Shown here: piece by piece, positions 34,718 to 42,290 of the stretch
How positions within the stretch are numbered: position 1 is the stretch's first letter
Layout of the letters: the number at the start of each line of letters is the position of its first letter
Assembly: GCA_002307295.1 (NCBI GenBank)
Contig: DBTY01000009.1
Span: 45,592-109,591 of the forward strand
DNA from: Ignavibacteriales bacterium UBA1304
GTDB taxonomy: Bacteria > Bacteroidota > Ignavibacteria > Ignavibacteriales > Ignavibacteriaceae
Direction: 5' to 3'
Length of the DNA: 64,000 bases
Program-made: the position numbers and the translations under genes
The notes under the pieces: generated by a model
Databases searched by the model: none
What the model saw: the letters and a program-made list of their open reading frames with translations, nothing else
Told to the model about the DNA's origin: nothing

Positions 34718-35443
34718 TTAAACCTTTCCTATTTCATTTGCCTGCGCAAGCGTTTGGTCAAATGAAGTAAGTATTTTTTTTGACGATTCATAGTCTTTGC
34801 TCAGGTTAATCATATTTTCCATTTCAACAATAGGATTAATATTAGATTCTTCCAGATAACCCTGCTTTAACTGATATTCCGATGCGTCCGCCGCCTGATA
34901 GTCGCCTGCTTTAGCTATAAAATTAAGTCCTTTAGTTTTTAGGCTGCCTTGCGGATCGTCTATCTTTGCAACTAAAATAGTATCAACATATTTATCGCCA
35001 ATTTTAACGTCGCCGTTATTATTAATCGTAATTGAGTTATAATTCTCGTCAAGCACATTGCCAAGATTAATTTCGCCGCTTTTGCCCAGCACTTTATTTC
35101 CCTGTTGATCTACAAGAAATCCTTCTTCGGATATTTTAAAACGTCCGTTTCTTGTAAACTCGTTTCCATTTTCAGTCTTTACCACAAAAAATCCATTTCC
35201 GGAAATAGCCACGTCCAACGGGTTTGATGTTTTGGCAATGTTGCCCTGCGAATAATCTGTAACCTGCCTGATTTTAGATTCAATATTTCCCATAGAGTCT
35301 TTTACATTAGCCATTACTTCAGAAAACTCAAGTTCTTTCTTAAATCCGGTTGTATTAGTATTCGCTAAGTTGTTTGCAACAATCTGCATATTCTGCATTC
35401 TTTGATCCAAACTTCTTGCTGATAGATACAATCCCTTTATCAT
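34718..35443 (-). CDS. flgF: Proximal rod protein FlgF
   Basis: A 241-residue member of the FlgE/F/G family: IKGLYLSARSLDQRMQNMQI, NNLANTNTTGFKKELEFSE, AISGNGFFVVKTENGNEFTR and a C-terminal GYLEESNINPIVEMENMINL. Its shorter length and position directly before flgG mark it as FlgF. The start is preceded by AGAGGAT and overlaps the stop of the FlhB-C-like gene by four bases. Confidence 0.92.
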   Translation of the reverse strand: MIKGLYLSARSLDQRMQNMQIVANNLANTNTTGFKKELEFSEVMANVKDSMGNIESKIRQVTDYSQGNIAKTSNPLDVAISGNGFFVVKTENGNEFTRNGRFKISEEGFLVDQQGNKVLGKSGEINLGNVLDENYNSITINNNGDVKIGDKYVDTILVAKIDDPQGSLKTKGLNFIAKAGDYQAADASEYQLKQGYLEESNINPIVEMENMINLSKDYESSKKILTSFDQTLAQANEIGKV

Positions 35444-35724
35444 ACAATCATCCTCTGATATTTTTTTTCGACCTTATAGACATAAGCTAATAGTTCCGCC
35501 ACTATCTGGTATAACTGCGCTGGAATCTGTTCGCCAACTTCAAGCTTTTCAAGCGAGTTAAGAAGAGCTTCGTCTTCTCTTATCATTATTTTATTTTCTT
35601 TGCCAATTGCAATAATTTCTTCGGCTACTTCGCCGGAACCTTTGGCTAATATTTGCGGCGCTTCGTTTTTATCCTCTTCGTATCCCAAAGCAATCGCTTT
35701 TTTCTCCGGTTTAGATTCTAACAT
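35440..35724 (-). CDS. FlhB C-terminal-like protein (FlhX/YlqH type)
   Basis: A 94-residue protein resembling the cytoplasmic autocleavage domain of FlhB after its cleavage site: KKAIALGYEEDKNEAPQILA, EIIAIGKENKIMIREDEALL and EVGEQIPAQLYQIVAELLAY. It lacks the NPTH site and any membrane helix, so it resembles the already cleaved fragment. Such FlhX proteins can partly replace the FlhB C-terminus in substrate switching, and in Bacillus the homologue is next to a FliK-like gene, as it is here (14-base overlap). A full FlhB is encoded at 45,517. Confidence 0.88.
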   Translation of the reverse strand: MLESKPEKKAIALGYEEDKNEAPQILAKGSGEVAEEIIAIGKENKIMIREDEALLNSLEKLEVGEQIPAQLYQIVAELLAYVYKVEKKYQRMIV

Positions 35725-36850
35725 TCAAAGCCGCCGTATTATACTTTTTTAGCCTTGTGCTTTCGTTTCCGCTATAAAAATTTATTAGCGGGTTCAGCCC
35801 CAGATTATTTTTTATGCTATCAGCCAAATTTTCTTTCTCTTCTTCAAACGCTGTTCTCTTATTATCGTCAGTCCCAAACCTAAGGTTAAGAGCGCTTTTA
35901 GCCAGAGTTCCGTCTATAGCTATTTTGCCAAGTTCTTTTGATTTCATTTCAAGATTTATCAGATAAAAAACATTTCCATCGCCGCTGGAAGATTTTTGCA
36001 GTTTATATTCGACTAACTCTTTGTTTCCGTCTTTTGAAATTATTATAAAACCTGGATAAATATTTTCTTTTTTAAGAAAGCTTTTTTGAGCCAGATACAT
36101 ACTAAATAAATCGGCTAACCTTTTTGTTTCAGCTTCTCCGCTGCCTGCGTTTTCTTTTATCCACTCGGATATAGCGGCGTCTCTGTTCATCATTCCGCCG
36201 ACAATTTCTTTTTGTAACGAGACATAATCAGGTTCGGCTGCGAACTCAATTACTATTTTACTAAGCGCGCTATTACTTCCATTTTTTACAGCTTCATAAA
36301 TTTGCTGCATTACGTCGTTTAATGGATATCTGAAATATCCGGCATTTTTACCGTTTAGATCCTGATAATTACTTTCGTTCGTAAAAATCTGTACAAAATA
36401 ATTTAGCTGCTGTTCGTCAAATTGGAAATCTAAATTCTCAAGCGCCTCAGCGAATTTTTCAATTTTAGATTTAAGCGCCGGTTTTTTATTTACCGCTAAA
36501 GCTTTCAATAGGTTAATATTTGTTTCTGTTATCTTTAGACCAAGTTTTGTAATTAGAGCTGATAAATTTTGACCAGTCATGTTTCCTGCGCTCAAAAGAT
36601 TTATAAGACTAATGGTCATTGGATTGTTGTTCTTTATTAATCCAAGCAAAACTTCGCCTGTCTGAACGTTAACAGGCAATACAGAGCTAAAAACTTTTCC
36701 ATTAACAAGTAGCTTGTATTCTGGTCCAATTTTATCTAAAACCGAAATGCTTACAACCGTGTTGTTAGCCGGAAGCGCCGACGCATCGGCATTTGTTTTG
36801 ACAGTATTAAATAGATTTACGTCCGATATGTTCAATATTTGGTTGAGCAT
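35711..36850 (-). CDS. FliK-like hook-length control candidate
   Basis: A 379-residue soluble protein with no signal or membrane segment. The C-terminal part (KSKELGKIAIDGTLAKSALN, LRFGTDDNKRTAFEEEKENL then ADSIKNNLGLNPLINFYSG) resembles the FliK C-terminal domain pattern of small strands and a final helix. The N-terminal two thirds is helical and Asn/Leu-rich. Placement right before an FlhB-C-like gene mirrors the ylqG-ylqH pair of Bacillus. The assignment to FliK is by context and weak similarity; the ruler function is inferred. Confidence 0.65.
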   Translation of the reverse strand: MLNQILNISDVNLFNTVKTNADASALPANNTVVSISVLDKIGPEYKLLVNGKVFSSVLPVNVQTGEVLLGLIKNNNPMTISLINLLSAGNMTGQNLSALITKLGLKITETNINLLKALAVNKKPALKSKIEKFAEALENLDFQFDEQQLNYFVQIFTNESNYQDLNGKNAGYFRYPLNDVMQQIYEAVKNGSNSALSKIVIEFAAEPDYVSLQKEIVGGMMNRDAAISEWIKENAGSGEAETKRLADLFSMYLAQKSFLKKENIYPGFIIISKDGNKELVEYKLQKSSSGDGNVFYLINLEMKSKELGKIAIDGTLAKSALNLRFGTDDNKRTAFEEEKENLADSIKNNLGLNPLINFYSGNESTRLKKYNTAALNVRI

Positions 36851-37371
36851 ACTTTTGCCATTTCATAAGATTTTATTCTTGCCGCTAATAAAACCTCCCC
36901 TTCCGATACTCCCATCTCTTTTGCTCTTGGCGACAATGCAATTTCTTTTGTGCTGTTTTTAGCAGAATCGGCTATTAGTCTGATTCTTTTAGCTTTTTTT
37001 CTTCCGGTTTTTTCTACTACAAGTTTTTCCTGCCGTAACAGATTAATATTTTTCTTAAGATCGGAGCTTAAACCCCTTCCTTGTGGGAGCTGTCCTCTCC
37101 AAAGAAAAAATAAAATTATAAACAGCGAAGCGGCAATAAAGACTATTACGTTTGTAGATAAAGTATAATTATCTTCAGAATTTAAATCCGTAGTTTTAGT
37201 AATAACCGCATTTTGTTTATTTTCTCTCATCTCTTTTTCGCGCGCAATAGAAGCTTCGGTCTTAACTATATTTTTAATATTTACTTTTTCTTTTTTTTCT
37301 GACGACCCGTTAGTTTGGGCAAAAGAAACAAATGATATTCCTATAATCAGATAAAGTATTATTTTTTTCAT
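36832..37371 (-). CDS. Unknown membrane protein of the flagellar operon
   Basis: A 179-residue protein: signal peptide-like start (MKKIILYLIIGISFVSFAQ), a charged stretch of about 50 residues, one membrane helix (VIVFIAASLFIILFFLW, near residue 75-92), then a basic cytoplasmic region ending in a helical segment (SEGEVLLAARIKSYEMAKV). This is the layout of FliO, but a FliO candidate is already present at 48,411. It overlaps the FliK-like gene by 19 bases and the pseudo-kinase gene stop by four. I do not recognise a family. Confidence 0.7.
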   Translation of the reverse strand: MKKIILYLIIGISFVSFAQTNGSSEKKEKVNIKNIVKTEASIAREKEMRENKQNAVITKTTDLNSEDNYTLSTNVIVFIAASLFIILFFLWRGQLPQGRGLSSDLKKNINLLRQEKLVVEKTGRKKAKRIRLIADSAKNSTKEIALSPRAKEMGVSEGEVLLAARIKSYEMAKVCSTKY

Positions 37372-38684
37372 TTTCTAATTCTCCTTTTTAAAGGAAACCT
37401 CAACATAAGAGTAGAACCTTTCTGAGGGTCTGCAATGGATTTAAACTCTCCCTCATGCTTTTTCATCAGGTCGTTAATAATATTCAGATTCAGATCCTGA
37501 GTTTTAACTTTATTAGGATCGTTATTATCTAAAAGGTTTTCCAAATAAGAAGTTGTAACAATTTTAACAATTATGTTTTCGTCTACAAATTTTGTCTGAA
37601 TCAGAATTCCTCCGCCATTTTTGCTAAACGCTTTTATCATGCTGAAAACATTAGTCAGCAATTGATATAAGTAGTTTGGATGACTTAGAACAGGCGGAAT
37701 ATCTTTTTCTAGATCAAGAATACATTCAATATTTATACTTTCCAAAAACGATTTAACAAGATTTATATAGTCGGTAATAATGTTATTCAAATAACAAGGT
37801 TCAATTTTAATATTATCAGAATCTATGTTCGCAAATTTTACTAACCTGGAAATAACTTTTTCAATTTTCTGAACCTGCGTTCTTATTAAGTCTTCAGTCG
37901 CTTTTTCTGCGTTTCCAATTCCAGATAAATCAATAAAGCTCAAAATAACCTGAAGCGGATCCACAATATCGCCGACAATCCCATCGGTCAATTCGCCAAT
38001 CGCAGATAATTTAAAATCATTTGCAAGCTTAGCCTGGTACGTTTGAAGTTCGTTCAACGCCGATTTTAGTTTTTCTTTAGAATGTAACGAATCAATTTTA
38101 GAAAGAGCCATTCCAGCCATCAGACCCGCAACCTGAACGTCTAAGTCTTCTCTGGCTATACTGCCAAGGGAAGTTAAAATTGCAATAACGCCTTTTTTAT
38201 CAGTTTCTTCAATAAGAGGTAAAAGCAGATAATTAAGTTTAGAACCTGTTGATCTGTGACTATCGGGAGGCGCTAAAAGCGTCGGCTTCCCGGTTTCAAA
38301 TATCCAGTCCAATATTCCTTCTTTATAGGAATTATTTACAAATGCAGTAATAAACTCAAAACAATCGTCCTCCATAGGAGTCAGATTCAACTCCTGCTCG
38401 TCTAACACAAAAATATTAACAGATTTCAATGGCAGCACGCGCTTCAAAGAGCTAAATAAGAATTTGTTCATAGTCTTGAAATCTTCAACCTGAGCAATTT
38501 GATGCTCAAACGACGCCATAGTCTGAAACATATACGAATACTTTTCAAGCAGATTAGATTTGAACTTTTCATTTTGAAGTTTTAACAGACGAAGCCCCTG
38601 CAAGTGTTCTTCAGCGCTTGCATAATATTGGAGCGACCTGTGAAAAGGTTCATAATCCAGCGTATTATTTTTAATTAGGCGCAA
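37368..38684 (-). CDS. GAF-domain pseudo-histidine kinase
   Basis: A 438-residue cytoplasmic protein with TTG start. An N-terminal helical region is followed by a GAF-like domain (about 75-200), a coiled coil and a kinase-like core. The H-box position reads DGIVGDIVDPLQV (about 235-247): the phosphoacceptor histidine is Gly238 and the ENN motif is gone. The N box has TNVFSMIKAF without the catalytic Asn, and the G1/G2 boxes have lost their glycines; the closing STLMLRFPLK strand survives. It therefore looks like a non-catalytic fold used as a sensor or scaffold in flagellar regulation. Confidence 0.85.
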   Translation of the reverse strand: MRLIKNNTLDYEPFHRSLQYYASAEEHLQGLRLLKLQNEKFKSNLLEKYSYMFQTMASFEHQIAQVEDFKTMNKFLFSSLKRVLPLKSVNIFVLDEQELNLTPMEDDCFEFITAFVNNSYKEGILDWIFETGKPTLLAPPDSHRSTGSKLNYLLLPLIEETDKKGVIAILTSLGSIAREDLDVQVAGLMAGMALSKIDSLHSKEKLKSALNELQTYQAKLANDFKLSAIGELTDGIVGDIVDPLQVILSFIDLSGIGNAEKATEDLIRTQVQKIEKVISRLVKFANIDSDNIKIEPCYLNNIITDYINLVKSFLESINIECILDLEKDIPPVLSHPNYLYQLLTNVFSMIKAFSKNGGGILIQTKFVDENIIVKIVTTSYLENLLDNNDPNKVKTQDLNLNIINDLMKKHEGEFKSIADPQKGSTLMLRFPLKRRIRK

Positions 38685-38685
38685 A

Positions 38686-39564
38686 TTAAATCCTTAAGTA
38701 TTCTGACTGTTGCGTAAATAATTCTTCATATTTAACTATAAATTCATCCAGCTCGTTTTCTTCTTTAAAGCCAAGCATCTCGGCAGATTCTTTTTCTACC
38801 TGCAAACCTTTATCCCATTCAAAATTTCCGACTCCTAATTTTTGCGTCATATAATCTGCAAGATGCACTACTGCTACAAGATTAGTTCCATTAGTTGATT
38901 CCTTAGGCGAATGATGATGCAAGACTGCGTCGCAAAGAGAAATTGGGAAATTCCATTTTTCCAAAAGCATATAGCCAATTTGTTCATGGGTTAATCCAAG
39001 CACTTCCATTTCAGCTTCGTAATAACTCTTACCCTGATCTTTAACCATTTCGATAATAGAAATAAAATTTGTATGGAAATATCTGTGGATTACAGATATG
39101 CCAACGTCGTGCAAAAGCCCGGCAATAAAAGCTTCGCCGCTGTTTTTGTCTCCAAAATCTTCAGTAAGGCGTTTAGCCGCCGAACCGACCACAAACGAAT
39201 GAAGCCAAAATTCTTTCTGATCGAGATACTTATCCGTTTTATTTTTGAAAGACTCAATGATAGAAAGCGCCGATACAATATTCCTGATTTCATTAACGCC
39301 AAGAATTAGAAGCGCAAAATCTATTGTAGTCACTTTGCGCGGTATTCCATATAACGGCGAATTGGCAATCGATAGAATCTTTGTAACCAAGCCCTGATCT
39401 TTGGAAATAACTTTTACAAGATCCGGGTTCTTTACATTTTCTGTTGAAAGTATTTTAGTTACTTCAACAATTATCTTTGGTATTAATGGAAGATTGTAAA
39501 TGTTATTTAATACCATTTCGGTTTTTTCTTTCTTCTTCTGCTGTTCTGGTGTTAAGTTTGTCAT
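38686..39564 (-). CDS. HDOD-domain protein (downstream copy)
   Basis: A 292-residue HDOD protein: NLPLIPKIIVEVTKIL at the start, KDQGLVTKILSIANSPLYG, LHDVGISVIHRYFHTNF and a final helical region with HHHSP and VVHLADYMTQKLG. HDOD proteins bind partners or nucleotides and regulate motility, cell division or c-di-GMP signalling; a catalytic HD phosphohydrolase activity is usually absent. It is a clear tandem paralogue of the next gene upstream, separated by eight bases. Confidence 0.93.
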   Translation of the reverse strand: MTNLTPEQQKKKEKTEMVLNNIYNLPLIPKIIVEVTKILSTENVKNPDLVKVISKDQGLVTKILSIANSPLYGIPRKVTTIDFALLILGVNEIRNIVSALSIIESFKNKTDKYLDQKEFWLHSFVVGSAAKRLTEDFGDKNSGEAFIAGLLHDVGISVIHRYFHTNFISIIEMVKDQGKSYYEAEMEVLGLTHEQIGYMLLEKWNFPISLCDAVLHHHSPKESTNGTNLVAVVHLADYMTQKLGVGNFEWDKGLQVEKESAEMLGFKEENELDEFIVKYEELFTQQSEYLRI

Positions 39565-39572
39565 TTTATTTC

Positions 39573-40454
39573 TTAAAAAATGTTAATGGATTCTAAGTTT
39601 GCTGTAAAAAGAGCTTCATAGCTTGCAATAAATTTTTCGAGATACGCCTCGTCTCCAAGATTTAATATCTGAATAATATTCTGATCCAACTGATAATTAT
39701 CGTCCCAGGCGAAGGAGCCTATTTGTAATTTCTGCGTCATGTAATCTGCCAGATGCACTATTGCTGCAAGAGGCTTGCTTAATTCTGCGTTTGAAGGTTC
39801 GTGATGATAAATTAAACAATCTGAAAGAGAAGAAGGGAGATTCCATTTTTCAGCAAGAAGTTTTCCAACCTCCTGATGAGTCATCCCAAGAATAAACCCT
39901 TCTGCCTGGGAATATGAAATTTGTTCTTCTTCTACCATTTTGCAAATTTGATTGAAATCGTTAGTAAAATATCTTTGAATAACAGAAATTCCCAAATCAT
40001 GCAATAGTCCGGCGGTAAAAGCTTCTCCCGATTTATGATACCCTAAGTCTTCGGCCATTCGTTTTGCCGCAGTAGCTACTACAATCGAATGAGCCCAATA
40101 AGCTTTTCTGTCCCAATTCTTATTGTTTTTTCCGCGGAACGCTTCGATCATGGAAATGGCAATAAGGATATTCCGGATATGTTCAAACCCTAATATAACA
40201 ATCGCAAATTCAATTGTCGAGACTCTTCTTGGCAGTCCGTAAAGAGGAGAATTTGCTACGGTCAATACTTTTGTTACAAGCCCCTGGTCTTTATTGATTA
40301 TTTTCCCAAGCTCCGCCGCGCTTACTTTTGGATTATCTAAGAGCTTAGACACTTCAAGAATAACGACCGGAATTGCCGGCAGGTTGTGTACGTTAAGAAG
40401 AAGATTCTTATTGAATTCCTTCTTCGTCTGGATATTTACCTGGTTCTCATTCAT
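39573..40454 (-). CDS. HDOD-domain protein (upstream copy)
   Basis: A 293-residue HDOD protein sharing long stretches with its neighbour: NLPAIPVVILEVSKLL, KDQGLVTKVLTVANSPLYG, LHDLGISVIQRYFTNDF and IVHLADYMTQKL. Its start overlaps the stop of the fliA-like gene by eight bases, so the HDOD pair is translated together with the flagellar sigma factor. This suggests a role in flagellar gene control or motility signalling, not general metabolism. Confidence 0.93.
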   Translation of the reverse strand: MNENQVNIQTKKEFNKNLLLNVHNLPAIPVVILEVSKLLDNPKVSAAELGKIINKDQGLVTKVLTVANSPLYGLPRRVSTIEFAIVILGFEHIRNILIAISMIEAFRGKNNKNWDRKAYWAHSIVVATAAKRMAEDLGYHKSGEAFTAGLLHDLGISVIQRYFTNDFNQICKMVEEEQISYSQAEGFILGMTHQEVGKLLAEKWNLPSSLSDCLIYHHEPSNAELSKPLAAIVHLADYMTQKLQIGSFAWDDNYQLDQNIIQILNLGDEAYLEKFIASYEALFTANLESINIF

Positions 40455-41076
40455 GTAATATATTCATTTTTTGCTTTAATAACTCTAATATTTTTGTATG
40501 CACCTGCGATACTCGTGAAACCGTTATATTCAATACTTGCGCAATTTCTTTGTAGCTCAAATTTTCATAATAGTATAAAGTAATTATTAGTCTGTCTCTT
40601 TCCTCCAATGCTTTTATGGCGTTTATAAGAGTTTCCTTCACTTCGCTTTTTTCATAACTTTGTTCAGGGTTCTCGCTATCGCTTGGGATTACTTCGTAAA
40701 GCATGTACCCTTCTTCATTATCATAAGAACTAGTAAGAGAAACATTTGAGTAATGCACCTGGTTTTCTTTATCATTCACATTAGCTCTGGGTTTAATCTG
40801 GATTTTTCTCAATTCGTCAAGAATTTTGCCTCTTATGCGCTGTATTGCATAAGTTTCAAACTTCGTTCCATATTCGGGATCAAAACGATCAATTGCTTCG
40901 CTGAGTCCTTCAATACCAAACTGGAAAAAATCCCGATCGTCAATTATATCGAAACTGACAAACTTGGAATTGTGAATTACATAATGGACTAGATTGATAT
41001 AGTTTATCACAATCTGTTTTTTTAGCGCCTCGGTCGGCTCTTTTTTAAAATCGGCCCATAATGTTGAGTTATTCAT
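40447..41076 (-). CDS. fliA: FliA-like sigma factor lacking region 3
   Basis: A 209-residue sigma-70-family protein. Region 2 is at about residues 20-93 (DFFQFGIEGLSEAIDRFDP, GTKFETYAIQRIRGKILDEL) and region 4 at about 142-203 (LEERDRLIITLYYYENLSYK, VSRVSQVHTKILELL), both closest to FliA/SigD. Between them only about 48 residues remain, and the region 3 helices that normally follow DELR are missing. It should direct late flagellar genes with a modified promoter contact. It starts three bases after the small membrane protein gene, next to flhFG, the usual place for fliA. Confidence 0.9.
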   Translation of the reverse strand: MNNSTLWADFKKEPTEALKKQIVINYINLVHYVIHNSKFVSFDIIDDRDFFQFGIEGLSEAIDRFDPEYGTKFETYAIQRIRGKILDELRKIQIKPRANVNDKENQVHYSNVSLTSSYDNEEGYMLYEVIPSDSENPEQSYEKSEVKETLINAIKALEERDRLIITLYYYENLSYKEIAQVLNITVSRVSQVHTKILELLKQKMNILHE

Positions 41077-41079
41077 TTT

Positions 41080-41340
41080 TTACTTCCTGCTTATTTCTTC
41101 GGGAAAATTTTTGATCTCTTCGTTTTGTTCTTCGTTCATTTCTTCAGCTTTTTTTTCATCTTCATTCTTTTTGATCGCCCGCATAAAAGCGATTGCAAAT
41201 ACGCCTACCATTATTGTTACTATCACAAAAACAACAAATGATTTTAAAAGCACTTCCCATACTTGTAATCCTCTCTGCGAAAAAAATATTACCGAGAGGA
41301 AAAAAATCAATAAACCTATTCTTAATACTATTTTGTTCAT
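41080..41340 (-). CDS. Small two-helix membrane protein between flhG and fliA
   Basis: An 86-residue protein with two hydrophobic segments (VLRIGLLIFFLSVIFF and a second at about residues 30-52) and a very acidic and lysine-rich C-terminal tail (EDEKKAEEMNEEQNEEIKNF). No family is recognised. It is co-directional and tightly spaced with fliA (three bases). Its ribosome-binding sequence lies in the arm of a predicted hairpin (41,344-41,370), suggesting translational control. Confidence 0.75.
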   Translation of the reverse strand: MNKIVLRIGLLIFFLSVIFFSQRGLQVWEVLLKSFVVFVIVTIMVGVFAIAFMRAIKKNEDEKKAEEMNEEQNEEIKNFPEEISRK

Positions 41341-41343
41341 TTT

Positions 41344-41370
41344 CCTGTTTACTTTTTTGTTTTAAACAGG
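41344..41370 (-). promoter_or_regulatory. Hairpin covering the ribosome-binding site before the fliA pair
   Basis: On the minus strand an 8-base arm CCTGTTTA and its exact complement TAAACAGG are separated by an 11-base A-rich loop. The second arm contains the AGG of the ribosome-binding sequence and is followed by AAA and the ATG of the 86-residue gene. No U-run follows, so it is not a terminator. It may hide the site; the ACAGGA it contains also fits the GGA core bound by CsrA. Function is inferred. Confidence 0.4.
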
Positions 41371-41450
41371 CAAAGACTATACCAGAATATCATTTTAAGT
41401 ACGAAGGTTATTTGTTTGAGATTTTGAGGATTTTAGGGGGTATCTTTTGG

Positions 41451-42290
41451 TTATCCGGCAAGAGCCTGGTTAATATTGACCAATTGTTTGAATTTTAGAA
41501 TTTTTTCTGAAAGGTTTTGCAGTTGTCTGACTGTTTCGGAATATGGATTTGTTTTACAGATCAGTTCCTGCGTAATTATAGAGTGCATTACTTCCTGATC
41601 GTAAGAAATGGTTCCTAATAAATCGATGCTTTCCCCTAAAAAGTGCGTAGACGCGTTTGTCAGATTATTATATGCAAGAGCTCCCGCTTCTTCTGATAAG
41701 CATTTGTTAAACACTACATATTTTTCTTTATTATATCCGTTCACTTTCAGCAGTTTTATAATAACATAAGCGTCCATTACGGCCGTTGGTTCAGGGGTTG
41801 TTATTATTATATTGATTTCGCTTCTGCAAAGCAGCGATATTATCCCTACGTTTGCGCCGGAAGCCGTATCGATTATTATGAAATCATAATTTTGTTCGAC
41901 TTTTTCTATTCCGCGCATAAGTTCGTCTACTAATTTTTCATTCATTTCAGGATATTCAGCTTTGCCGGAATCGCCAAATACAATATCAAAATTAACGTCC
42001 CGCTTTATTATTATTTCTTCAAATAATTGTTTTTTTTGCAAAAAATCGGACACAGTTGTTTTGGGATGATAATTCAGAAAAATATTAATGTTTGATAAGT
42101 TTGTATCAAAATCAATTAACAGAGTTCGCGCGCCCATTTGCGCAAGCGAATAGGCCGTATTTAAAGCCGCAAAGGTTTTACCCGTGCCCCCCTTGCCCGA
42201 AGTAAAGGTTATAATTTTGCCTGAAGTTGTAAAGCTCCTTTTCCCCTTAAGCCTTTCAAGCTCCGATACTCTTTGCGCCTGACCGATCAT
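41451..42290 (-). CDS. flhG: FlhG (FleN/MinD-like) flagellar number ATPase
   Basis: A 279-residue ParA/MinD-family ATPase. The deviant Walker A is FTSGKGGTGKTFAALN (about residues 29-44), Walker B-type motif IIDTASGANVG lies near residue 135. The N-terminal helix IGQAQRVSELERL corresponds to the FlhG DQAxxLR activation motif that stimulates FlhF, with Gly for Asp. It sets flagellar number or position together with FlhF. The start overlaps the flhF stop by four bases. Confidence 0.94.
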   Translation of the reverse strand: MIGQAQRVSELERLKGKRSFTTSGKIITFTSGKGGTGKTFAALNTAYSLAQMGARTLLIDFDTNLSNINIFLNYHPKTTVSDFLQKKQLFEEIIIKRDVNFDIVFGDSGKAEYPEMNEKLVDELMRGIEKVEQNYDFIIIDTASGANVGIISLLCRSEINIIITTPEPTAVMDAYVIIKLLKVNGYNKEKYVVFNKCLSEEAGALAYNNLTNASTHFLGESIDLLGTISYDQEVMHSIITQELICKTNPYSETVRQLQNLSEKILKFKQLVNINQALAG

